Below are positions 10,101-17,716 of a DNA stretch of 64,000 nt, piece after piece; position 1 is the first letter of the stretch, and each line of letters opens with the position of its first letter. Position numbers and translations under genes: made by a program. The notes beneath the pieces were generated by a model. The model was not told the DNA's origin. It made no database searches and saw nothing but the letters and a program-made list of their open reading frames with translations. The stretch spans positions 62,001-126,000 of the forward strand of contig CAYSMK010000010.1 of NCBI GenBank assembly GCA_964432205.1. The letters are read 5' to 3'. This stretch comes from Geomobilibacter sp964432205 (GTDB lineage: Bacteria; Desulfobacterota; Desulfuromonadia; Geobacterales; DSM-12255).

Positions 10101-13100
10101 CTGACGGTGACGACCCCGACGCTCAGGTTCGGCACCTACACCCTGTCCTATGTGCAAAGCGACGAGACGAAAACCGGGCAAGTAACGGACATCCCGCTGC
10201 CGAACACGCTTACCGTCACGGGGCTCTACGATGACGCTTCGCACAGGGTCAGGAACACGGCGACTCTGACGGTTATCCTAAGCAACACGGGCCGGTTCAA
10301 TCTCGACAACGGTGCGACGAGCCAGGGAATTGCGGTCACAGCTGCCGTACCGGATGCGGCCTATGCCGAGACGAAGACGCTGTCAGCGGTGCCGGTTACC
10401 GGCAGTACGCTGCTCTATAGTTTTCCCCTGCCGGAAACCATGATCGCGGGTCAGCACGGCACGCGGATTACGGTCACCCTGCCGTCGGGATCGGCGCTGG
10501 TGCAATCGGTGCAACTAGCCATTCAGGAGTCGGCGTTGTCGTTGGCGCCGGTCCAGACCGCCCAGGTCGCCGGTGGAGTTATTCAGCCCGTGTTTGCCAA
10601 CAGCGGCGGAGTGGATACGTCGGTTCAGTACCGTTTAAGCCTGTATGACGCAAAATCCGCGCTGATTACCGAGAATAGCAACACCGAGACCGCGGTTGCG
10701 GGCTCGACGCTGACTCTCGGTCTTGCAATCCCGGCCGGGGCAGTGGATGGTAACTACAACCTGGTGGTCAACTATAAAGATCTGAAAACCGGGAAAGAGG
10801 GGATGGTTCCGAACGCGGTCACTATAAGCGGCGTGAAGGGGGCACTCCAGGTCCGGACGAGCAAGCCGAACTACCTCCTGACCGAAAACATCGCCGGCTC
10901 CAGCTCCATGACCAGCAGCGGGACGCCGCTGACAGGCGGCAATCTCCACCTGCAGGTCACGACCGGTCCGGGCGCACAGAGGATGAAGACCTGGACCACC
11001 CAGGCAGATTTTCAGACCGGTGTGCGCAACGGCGTGGATACCTACGGGGTGAATGACTGGATCATTCCGGATGATGATTTCAGTGGGACTACAATCGATA
11101 CGAATAAGTGGTGGACCGGCGGCACAGTTAGTATTCAGGCCGGGAAGCTTATTCTTGATACCATGCAAGCGACGGTCAGCTCAACTGTTACAAGCAAGTG
11201 GTTGCTGGAGGGTGATTTTGATATCCAGGTCGATTTCATGTCAAACAACAGTACCTCGTGGACAGGAGCAGGGTTTGGTGTCAGCTGTGGAAATAATACC
11301 AATGTAGGTTTAGGCAATTATATGGCTCCCGGATATGCCTCGCAAAATACTATTAATGGTGTTCAGCAGCCTTACATCTACAATGGGATCTCTGCAAATT
11401 CAGGAAAGTTCAGGGTCACTCGAACGAGCAATATATTCGTTGTTTACTATTGGGGAGGGGCGTCATGGGTTGAATTTAGTCGTGCTACTTCCTCGGCGTT
11501 TACTGCCCCCTGTAGTGTTGGCATGGGCATCTACCGCGATCCTGCTTATCCAGGGGCGAACACCGCATTCGACAATTTAAAGGTCAACTCCGGCCGGATC
11601 AAGACGGAAAACCAGACTACGAATTCGGTAAGGCTTCTGCCGCTGAATGATAACTTCGATGATGGTGTTTTAAACCTGGACCGCTGGGCTGCCTACGGTA
11701 CGGTACCAATTGAAAGTGCGGGGCTTTTACACATTGTTGCCCCCCCATCGCCAGCATATTCTAGTAGTGGGGTTTATCTAAGATACAACTTGCTTGGTGA
11801 CTTCGCAGCAAACACGAAATTTTCAAACTATTCATATACCGGGGATGCCAGGACCGGAGGCCAGGATCTTGCCGAAGTAGTGAATCTTGGGGCAACTTTC
11901 GTGGGGACCAAAGCGGGTTTCGGGATTGGTCGAGGTTCATCTGATCCCTCTTTTGCTAGTGGTGAATTCATTATTTCTTGGAGGTATTTTGATAACACCA
12001 TGTACGACTCCTGGTTCGTTTCTCGAACTCCGTATTCATCTAATTCTGGAATGATGCGTCTTGGAAGAAGTGGAACCACCGTAACTACTGATTTCTGGAA
12101 TGGATTCGCTTGGACCAATATTATTTCGCAAAATAGTATGCCAATTGCTCCCGCACTGTTAAGACTTTATGCTGAAATAGATGCAAACCCGCAGATGCCG
12201 GGTGTGCAGTCGGATATACATCATTTTTTCACAAACGCTGGCACATATGCGAACAATGGTACCATATCACTCAAACATGATGCTGGTGCAGCCAACAATA
12301 TATGGGGGAAACTTCTCTACGGCTGCAGCCAGCCGGCAGGAACCTCGATTAAATTCCGCACCCGCACAGCAGAAACTGAAGCTGGCCTGGCAACCGCCAC
12401 TTGGAGCGACTACCTGACTGCCAGTGGCTCTCCTGTGAACAGCCCGGCAGCCCGTTGGATCGAGATCGAGTCAACGCTTTCCACAACTGACACCAATGTC
12501 ACGCCATTGCTCCACGATGTCACGGTAACTTACGAGAGCAATCCCGGCGAAATCCTCTGGCAGACCGACCTGCCGGCCACCCTGGCGCAAGGGGCACCAA
12601 GCGACCTGAACAGCACCATCGGCACCCTTGGCATGACTGGCAAGTTTTACCTGGAAGGAACCTTGACCTCCAGTACCGGGCAGTCGGTTGCAACCGCCGA
12701 GTATTCCTTCTACGTGGAGCAGGGGAATCTTCTGGTGCTCCTTGCTCCGGATAAAAAAATCTACCGCCCTGGCGAGACCGTGACTATAACCGGCGAGGTA
12801 AAGAACCTGTCGAGCATTGCGGCAACCGGGCTTACCACGCGGCTCCAAGGGACGGGCGTCGTGACTCCTTATGCCGAGACCTTCGATCTCCCTGCCAATA
12901 GTGCCCATCCGTTCAGCTTCACCACCACGGCAGGCAGTAATGGCATCTATCAGCTCACGGCTACGGTGACTCAGAACTCAGCGCCTCTGGCAGACATTGC
13001 CGACCAATATGAAGTTGCCACCCCCGCATTGACCGCATCCCTCACGGCTCCGAATACCGTGGCGAATGAACCATTCACCATTTCGGTATCGCTCAACAAC

Positions 13101-15893
13101 ACCGGCAAGGTGAGTGCAACAACCACTGTTCATGTCGTGGATGATAGTGGCAACGTCATAGGCGACCAAGCTGTTACTGTGGCAGTTGGCGAGAGCAGGA
13201 TTCTGCAATATACCCGGCAGATTACCGGTGCTACCACTTTCTCGGCTGTCATGAGAGGCGATCTGGACCAGACCCTCACGAAGTCGGTCGCCTATGTACT
13301 GATGCCGACCGACAATACGGTCAGCGGGAGGATCGTCACGGACAAGGCGTCCTACAACCCGAACGAACCGGTGATGCTGACCCCCACGCTCTCCGCCGGG
13401 ACCATCAGGGAAAACCTGTCCGCCCTGGTCACCGTCACCAACAGCCAGGGGCAGGCCCTTTACTCGGCCACCGCTGCCATACCGATCGTCATCCCCGGTC
13501 AGACCATCACCATCAACAAACAGTGGAATACGGGGACGAGCCCCGCCGGGGCCTATCTCGCCACCCTCCAGGTCCTCGACGCCGCAGGCACCGTGATCGC
13601 CAAGGCCACCTTTAACCTCGTGATTAACAGCACCACGAGACCCGCAGCGCTCCTCAAGGGACAGATATCCGTTGACAGGCAGAATATCCTCACCGGGGAG
13701 CCGGTCGCCGTCTCCTACGGCGTGACGAACACCGGCAATGTCGATCTGTCGGACATCGCCCTCTCGGTCCGGACGATTCATACAATCGACCAGACCGTCT
13801 ACGACACCATCGCCGATCAGGCCCTACTCGCCATGGGAGGGAGTTACACGAACAGCGGCCTGATCGACACCCGCAGCTATAGCGCCAAGGACTACCTTGT
13901 CGTCCTCCTGGCGAGTATTGACGGCGTGGAAGAGACCCTCGCCGGCACCTACTTCCGGGTGGAAGGGGCACCTTCCGCGCCGGCGCTCTCCGGACCGGCG
14001 ATCGGGACCGATCTGGACAGCTTCACCCCGTTGCTCTCGGTGAGCAATGCCGCCGATCCCAACGACGACAGGCTCACTTACGAATTCGAGATCTATGCGG
14101 ACAGCGGACTGACGAACCTCGTTGCCTCGGGAACGGTTTCCGAAACGACAGGCACCACCGCCTGGACCGTTCCCGTACCGCTAACGGAGAACCAGACATG
14201 GTACTGGCGTGCCCGTGCCCATGATGGCCGGCTTTACGGCCCCTGGATGGCACCCGCCTCCTTCCGGGTCAATACGGTCGATGATCCCCCTGCGGCACCG
14301 AACATTACCAGTCCGGCAGACGGTACGGCCGTGGCCGTACTCACCCCGGTGCTAACCGTCAACAACGCCGCGGACCCCGACAGCACTGACCTCACCTACA
14401 ACTTCGACCTGGCCCTTGATCCCGATTTCATACAGATCGTTTCGTCCGCAAAAGGGATCACAGGGGGGGCGGGGACCACTTCATGGGCGGTACCGGTGAG
14501 CCTTGCGGAGAATGGCTGGTATTACTGGCGGGCCCAGGCCGACGACTGGCTCATGGAAGGACCCTGGTCGACCGCCGCGCGGTTCCTCGTGAATACCTTA
14601 AACGATGCCCCGTCAACGCCGGTCATCGCAACGCCTGCAAACGACTCAACGGTCGCCGCCCTGGCAATCGATGCGGCCGTCACCAACAGCATTGATCCCG
14701 ATTCGCCAACCCTTTCCTATTACTTCGAGGCGGACACGGTGCCGACCTTCGATTCGACCGGCATCATCCGCTCGGGCAGCGTACCGGCAGGGGAGGGGAC
14801 AACGCACTGGCACTTAAGCGGACTCAAGGACAACACGCGGTATTATCTCCGCGTTAGAGCGAGCGATGGGACTGCCGACAGCCCCTGGTCGGAGGTAACC
14901 AGTTTTGTTGCCAACACGGTCAACGATCCGCCAACGACGCCGATGCTCGCCAACCCGTCCAGCGGGGCAGGGGTGAACCTCTCCGCCCCGACGTTGTCGG
15001 TACATAACGCCATGGACCTGGACAAGGACATCCTTACCTATCGGTTCGAGGTCTATGCGGATGCGGCAATGACGAACCTCGTCGCTCAGTCGGGCAGTAT
15101 CACCGAAGCACCCTCGATTACCGGTTGGACAATACCGGTCACGCTTGCAGAGAATCAGACCTACTACTGGCAGGCCAGGTCCTTTGACGGCTCGCTGTAC
15201 AGCGGCTGGATGCCCGTGGCGTCCTTCATGATCAACACGGTAAACGACGCTCCCGGTCCTCCCTCGGCCTCCGAGCCTGCGGATGGGAGCGGTGTCGCAA
15301 CGTTGACTCCCACCCTTGCCATCACGAATGCCATTGACCCGGACAGCGACACCGTCACCTATGAGTTCGAGATATATGCCGATACCACGCTGGTCGCTTC
15401 AGCCGCCGGCGTCCCCGGCAACGGCTCCGGCACAACCGCCTGGATGCCCGGTTCACCCCTTGCTGACAACACAATCTATCAGTGGCGGGCACGGGCCTTT
15501 GATGGCGATCGTTACGGCCAGTGGATGAATATGGCGACATTCACGACCCACGTCCCCGTGACGAGCATCAAGGCGGAGATCGAATTCGAGCCGGAGACCC
15601 TCAACCGAAAGAGCCAGGGGACATGGGTAAAGGTGGAGATAGAGCTGCCGCACGGATATAGGGCTGCCGACATCGATATCGCGTCGATCCGGCTCGAAGG
15701 GACGGTCCCTGCCGAAGCGTGGCCCCATCGCATCCGCCACGGCGAACACGAAGACGAACTGACGGTCAAGTTCCGGCGCAGTGACGTCATTGCCGTCCTC
15801 CCGGAAGGGACTAACGTGCCGGTTCATCTGACTGGAAACGTCGGCTCGACGCCGTTTGAGGGTGTGGATATCATCCGGGTGATTGAAAAGTGA
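7113..15893 (+). CDS. giant secreted multidomain surface protein
   Basis: Start at 7113 is set by AGGGGG 4 nt upstream and a signal peptide (GLFLLMLTLIASPVYA). The 2926-aa product has, in order: a prenyltransferase/squalene-cyclase-like alpha toroid (about 23-290; repeats with NPDGGWG and NPDGGFG); about six carboxypeptidase-regulatory-like beta domains (303-815; each GxxxGxVxDxxTxxPLxGVxV); CARDB/Ig-like domains (823-1310); two lectin-like segments (1318-1726) starting DDDFSGTTIDTNKWW and NDNFDDGVLNLDRW; more Ig-like domains; five tandem FN3-like repeats of about 100 aa (2286-2811) joined by NTVNDxP linkers; and a C-terminal domain (2816-2926). The lectin-like part is less GC-rich than the rest, suggesting a later insertion. 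A role in adhesion or cell-surface structure is inferred. A strong terminator follows. Confidence 0.85.
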   Translation: MSRRFSISGLFLLMLTLIASPVYADLPQISTGLSYLSSTQNPDGTWQTVTAQVETTAATVSVLETLKLLNQTAGTPYTTGVSWLQAQSPLSVDYIAERLHALGLSDVNALIPSVDSSKGGWGGDTGYETNILDTSLALQALKPANNADLTIIDHALAYLTTSQNPDGGWGFYKGDPSTGSGQAASNVYMTAVVSATLQQFPQMTTIATAVSKATAYLLAHQNPDGGFGSSPSTVYETALAYAALAAVTTNEAALGSAVTYLTAVQSANGSWNDDPYSTALALKALHLSENRPSPPPAPPAGGKITGIVVDKVTSQRLGGVSVVLDSNQMINTVTDASGNFTLADIPAGTQKVNFSLTGYAAASASTGVVESTTASLGSVQLVSDYSTGTIAGTISDDTGKPLADVAIAVSGAWSGSTTTGADGSYSFTYVTPGNVTITVAKTGYQAVTGPGTVYARTTLSFSPRLSTTPPQATTGTLVGRVVDSYWGVPIGHLPEETGVQVIVSGRTPVAVEPEGGGYFTVPNLAPNTYQVTVGMNGFTTRTVRAVVMPGVTTDLGTIRLEMSFLMALTGKVTDATTGAPIPGAEVTIQGTDFTGRADFAGTYGIVDIPHPAEYTVRASATGYIGKSYTMGSAPWAHTMDFSLSPQVTKGSLTGTVVDVATSQPLAGVTLTLVSDPPLTATSDSAGAFTFAAVPQGQQQVTLALNGYTTRTLTTAITAGAVNNVGVIPLSVTTLPASIRGTVWDAIANAPFAGVGIQATGAAPLQTDTGTDGTYTLDNVEPGPVTVATATVPKPGYGSARFTGVLEPGGILVFNPALSTQLPGTVDIAVQTDKLVYLIGDTVGMSITLRNREAMDSVVTLWVRITDPSGTNAYEASVIVNLAADGASDQPLSFVLPAFAQWGGYMVIADVYGANGALLKNAVKGFAVAVSQIAVTPTLPARFSTGDNAVSFNLTNTGTLAVSTGVLGVTLKDPDGQVVATGNQPFSLGLGKSKALTLTVTTPTLRFGTYTLSYVQSDETKTGQVTDIPLPNTLTVTGLYDDASHRVRNTATLTVILSNTGRFNLDNGATSQGIAVTAAVPDAAYAETKTLSAVPVTGSTLLYSFPLPETMIAGQHGTRITVTLPSGSALVQSVQLAIQESALSLAPVQTAQVAGGVIQPVFANSGGVDTSVQYRLSLYDAKSALITENSNTETAVAGSTLTLGLAIPAGAVDGNYNLVVNYKDLKTGKEGMVPNAVTISGVKGALQVRTSKPNYLLTENIAGSSSMTSSGTPLTGGNLHLQVTTGPGAQRMKTWTTQADFQTGVRNGVDTYGVNDWIIPDDDFSGTTIDTNKWWTGGTVSIQAGKLILDTMQATVSSTVTSKWLLEGDFDIQVDFMSNNSTSWTGAGFGVSCGNNTNVGLGNYMAPGYASQNTINGVQQPYIYNGISANSGKFRVTRTSNIFVVYYWGGASWVEFSRATSSAFTAPCSVGMGIYRDPAYPGANTAFDNLKVNSGRIKTENQTTNSVRLLPLNDNFDDGVLNLDRWAAYGTVPIESAGLLHIVAPPSPAYSSSGVYLRYNLLGDFAANTKFSNYSYTGDARTGGQDLAEVVNLGATFVGTKAGFGIGRGSSDPSFASGEFIISWRYFDNTMYDSWFVSRTPYSSNSGMMRLGRSGTTVTTDFWNGFAWTNIISQNSMPIAPALLRLYAEIDANPQMPGVQSDIHHFFTNAGTYANNGTISLKHDAGAANNIWGKLLYGCSQPAGTSIKFRTRTAETEAGLATATWSDYLTASGSPVNSPAARWIEIESTLSTTDTNVTPLLHDVTVTYESNPGEILWQTDLPATLAQGAPSDLNSTIGTLGMTGKFYLEGTLTSSTGQSVATAEYSFYVEQGNLLVLLAPDKKIYRPGETVTITGEVKNLSSIAATGLTTRLQGTGVVTPYAETFDLPANSAHPFSFTTTAGSNGIYQLTATVTQNSAPLADIADQYEVATPALTASLTAPNTVANEPFTISVSLNNTGKVSATTTVHVVDDSGNVIGDQAVTVAVGESRILQYTRQITGATTFSAVMRGDLDQTLTKSVAYVLMPTDNTVSGRIVTDKASYNPNEPVMLTPTLSAGTIRENLSALVTVTNSQGQALYSATAAIPIVIPGQTITINKQWNTGTSPAGAYLATLQVLDAAGTVIAKATFNLVINSTTRPAALLKGQISVDRQNILTGEPVAVSYGVTNTGNVDLSDIALSVRTIHTIDQTVYDTIADQALLAMGGSYTNSGLIDTRSYSAKDYLVVLLASIDGVEETLAGTYFRVEGAPSAPALSGPAIGTDLDSFTPLLSVSNAADPNDDRLTYEFEIYADSGLTNLVASGTVSETTGTTAWTVPVPLTENQTWYWRARAHDGRLYGPWMAPASFRVNTVDDPPAAPNITSPADGTAVAVLTPVLTVNNAADPDSTDLTYNFDLALDPDFIQIVSSAKGITGGAGTTSWAVPVSLAENGWYYWRAQADDWLMEGPWSTAARFLVNTLNDAPSTPVIATPANDSTVAALAIDAAVTNSIDPDSPTLSYYFEADTVPTFDSTGIIRSGSVPAGEGTTHWHLSGLKDNTRYYLRVRASDGTADSPWSEVTSFVANTVNDPPTTPMLANPSSGAGVNLSAPTLSVHNAMDLDKDILTYRFEVYADAAMTNLVAQSGSITEAPSITGWTIPVTLAENQTYYWQARSFDGSLYSGWMPVASFMINTVNDAPGPPSASEPADGSGVATLTPTLAITNAIDPDSDTVTYEFEIYADTTLVASAAGVPGNGSGTTAWMPGSPLADNTIYQWRARAFDGDRYGQWMNMATFTTHVPVTSIKAEIEFEPETLNRKSQGTWVKVEIELPHGYRAADIDIASIRLEGTVPAEAWPHRIRHGEHEDELTVKFRRSDVIAVLPEGTNVPVHLTGNVGSTPFEGVDIIRVIEK
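7637..7656. repeat. short palindromic element inserted in frame
   Basis: The stretch CCCTTCGACAGGCTCAGGGC is an imperfect palindrome read in frame inside the alpha-toroid domain of the giant surface protein, where it encodes the low-complexity loop PSTGSGQA. Sibling toroid repeats have no such loop. From memory, near-identical CCTTCGACA(A/G)GCTCAGG sequences are dispersed in many unrelated bacterial genomes. Only one copy was seen in this window. Confidence 0.5.
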
Positions 15894-15920
15894 GTCTGAT
15901 ATGTAACCGTCGCTAACAAA

Positions 15921-15958
15921 AAGAAAGCCCGGGAAATGATCCCGGGCTTTCTTTTTTT
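15921..15958. terminator. strong bidirectional intrinsic terminator
   Basis: A perfect 14-bp stem (15921-15934 with 15940-15953) with a 5-nt loop AATGA and GC core GCCCGGGA. On the plus strand it is followed by a T run to 15958 and ends the giant surface protein gene. On the minus strand the stem runs into TTTCTTTTTG, so it can also end the leftward transcript from the 16 kb region. Confidence 0.92.
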
Positions 15959-16336
15959 ACTGGTGCGGTAAGAGTTCTTTATCCCAATCCGTCGGTGGAT
16001 TGGCTTCAGGAGGTGACTGCTCGCTCATTATGACCGGTCAGTTACCTTGTCCCGTTGCCACCCCCTTTTTCAAGCGGTGATACGCGCCTGGCGGATGGTA
16101 GAAACACACTCGGGTGTATCTCTCCCGCACCATTGGGATTGCTCCAAGATACCGTAGACCGCTTGAACCCCGACCTTTATCCTTAGCCTTTGCCGAGAAG
16201 ACGTTTCAGGCGTCCTGCCATCAGGCAGGCTGCTCACCACGTCGACACTCGGGATGGGTAGTAATCATTAATAGTCAGGTACAAACAGATGAGTACGCGT
16301 AACCCAGAGCAAATTGTTAAAGAGCACACATGCTGT
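15959..16336 (-). ncRNA. candidate structured RNA, boxA-led, family not recognised
   Basis: About 380 nt without a credible ORF. A consensus-type promoter (16343-16370) points into it, a boxA lies near its 5' end and the two-way terminator at 15921-15958 closes it, all for leftward transcription. It is rich in inverted repeats: TTCAAGCGGT at 16069-16078 pairs perfectly with ACCGCTTGAA at 16158-16167; CCTGCC/GGCAGG (16214-16229); GACG/CGTC (16200-16214); ACAC/GTGT (16106-16117); CCAATCC/GGATTGG (15984-16003); AGGTGACTG/CAGTTACCT (16011-16047). It does not match what I know of RNase P, tmRNA, 6S, SRP, M-box, cobalamin or GEMM RNAs. One caution on strand: the last hairpin has a G-U pair on the plus strand but an A-C mismatch on the minus strand. 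Confidence 0.5.
16315..16326 (-). promoter_or_regulatory. boxA antitermination element
   Basis: On the minus strand this reads TGCTCTTTAACA, identical to the boxA consensus of rRNA leaders, which recruits NusB/NusE. It lies about 10-20 nt after the predicted transcription start. This suggests a long untranslated RNA that needs protection from Rho. Confidence 0.65.
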
Positions 16337-16342
16337 AGCTTC

Positions 16343-16370
16343 AGCATAGCGCATATGCGTATGGTGTCAA
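16343..16370 (-). promoter_or_regulatory. sigma-70 promoter of the 16 kb RNA
   Basis: Minus strand: TTGACA (16370-16365), a 16-nt spacer, TATGCT (16348-16343). The spacer contains the perfect 10-bp palindrome CGCATATGCG (16350-16359), which could be an operator. Transcription would start near 16336, just before boxA. Confidence 0.65.
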
Positions 16371-16410
16371 GCCGTCAAATAAAAAAATCTGGCTCCGTTG
16401 CACCCGCCGG

Positions 16411-17709
16411 CTAGTGGCCGACAAGCCGCTGGATGCCGCCTGGTACGACAAGGTCGATCAACATCAGGAGCGTCAGCATGATCATGATCACTACCGTCAG
16501 CCAGGCGATGATATTGAAAAGCGGGCCGTTGCGGTAGTCACCCATGATGTGCCGGTCATTGATAAGGATCAGCATGAAGAGCAGCACGAAGGGGAGGACG
16601 GCGCCGTTCACCACCTGGGAGATGAACATGATGGTGATGAGCGGGGCATTGGGAAAGAGGATGATCGCGGCACTCAGGGTGATGATGACGGTGAAGAGCC
16701 AGAAGAACTGCGGTGCGCTGCGGAAGTCCTTATCGATACCCGATTCCCACCCCATCCCTTCGCAGATGTAGAATGCGGTCGAGAGCGGCAGGATGCAGGC
16801 GGCAAAGATGGAGGCATTGAACAGACCGAAGGCGAAGAGGAACGTGGCGTGCTCGCCCACCAGCGGTTTCAGGGACAGGGCGGCGTCCGCTGCCGTCTCC
16901 ACGGTCAGTCCCTGCATGTGGATGGTGGAGGCGCAGGCCACGACGATGAAGAAGGCGACGACGATGGCCATGATGCAGCCGAAGATGACGTCCAGCCGGG
17001 TGAAGCTGTACTGTTCGGCGGTGATCCCCTTTTCCACGACCGCGCTTTGCTGGTAGAACTGCATCCAGGGGGCGATGGTCGTACCCACCAGGCCGATCAT
17101 GGTCATGAGAAAACCGCTGTCCGACTTGAAGGTCGGCACCACGGTGGCCTTGAGGATGATGTCCCATTGCGGGCCGGCCATGAAGGCGGCGATGGGGTAG
17201 GCGATGTAGACCATGCAGGCCACCAGGAAGATCTTTTCCACCACCTTGTACGATCCCTTGACCACCAGCAGCCAGACCAGGATCGCGCTGATCGGGACGG
17301 AGAGATATTTGCTGATGCCGAATATCTCCAGGCTGGCGGCGATCCCGGCGAATTCGGAGACCGAGTTGCCCATGTTGGTGAGGAAGAGGGCGATCATCAC
17401 GTAGAAGGTGACCTTGACCCCGAACGACTCGCGGATCAGGTCCGAAAGCCCCTTGCCGGTTACCGCCCCCATCCGGGCGCACATCTCCTGCACCACGACC
17501 AGGGCCACCGTGGTCGGGAGCATGGTCCAGAGGAGGGTGTAGCCATAGCGGGCTCCGGCCAGGGAGTAAGTGGTTATCCCGCCGGCATCGTTATCGACGT
17601 TGGCGGTGATGATCCCCGGCCCCAGGATCGCCAGGAAGAGGAGGATATTCTTCCGGTTGACCTTGCGAATCGGTTTGAACAGTTTTGTGAAGCTGATTCC
17701 AGTGAACAT
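16411..17709 (-). CDS. NRAMP-related magnesium transporter
   Basis: Product of 432 aa with about eleven membrane helices and the NRAMP fold signature. Helix 1 reads GPGIITANVDNDAGGITTYS: aligned with the metal-binding DPGN of Mn/Fe NRAMPs it gives D41-A-G-G, losing the Asn. Helix 6 reads TIAPWMQFYQQS, where the soft-metal Met of the usual MPH motif is Ala213. Such changes are known from the NRAMP-related magnesium transporters (NmtA/NrMT). The gene starts 7 bp after the MgtE-like regulator gene, and both lie behind an M-box, which supports Mg2+ rather than Mn2+ as substrate. A weak hairpin plus T run (about 16380-16405) may end the transcript. Naming it mntH would probably be wrong. Confidence 0.8.
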   Translation of the reverse strand: MFTGISFTKLFKPIRKVNRKNILLFLAILGPGIITANVDNDAGGITTYSLAGARYGYTLLWTMLPTTVALVVVQEMCARMGAVTGKGLSDLIRESFGVKVTFYVMIALFLTNMGNSVSEFAGIAASLEIFGISKYLSVPISAILVWLLVVKGSYKVVEKIFLVACMVYIAYPIAAFMAGPQWDIILKATVVPTFKSDSGFLMTMIGLVGTTIAPWMQFYQQSAVVEKGITAEQYSFTRLDVIFGCIMAIVVAFFIVVACASTIHMQGLTVETAADAALSLKPLVGEHATFLFAFGLFNASIFAACILPLSTAFYICEGMGWESGIDKDFRSAPQFFWLFTVIITLSAAIILFPNAPLITIMFISQVVNGAVLPFVLLFMLILINDRHIMGDYRNGPLFNIIAWLTVVIMIMLTLLMLIDLVVPGGIQRLVGH

Positions 17710-17716
17710 AAATGGT

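Noticed and set aside
8505..10244. Minus-strand frame (579 codons) inside the giant surface protein
   Set aside because: Arg/Gly/His-rich shadow with no domain features; the plus strand has ordered beta-domain repeats.
13970..15545. Tandem repeats that might be taken for a repeat array or CRISPR
   Set aside because: They are about 300-nt diverged protein repeats (FN3-like), not short identical repeats with spacers. No CRISPR array was seen anywhere in the window.
16035..16080. Tiny plus-strand ORF (MTGQLPCPVATPFFKR) after AGGAGGTGA
   Set aside because: Spacing from the Shine-Dalgarno-like string to ATG is about 13 nt and the region is better explained as structured RNA; the same string is TCACCTCCT on the other strand.
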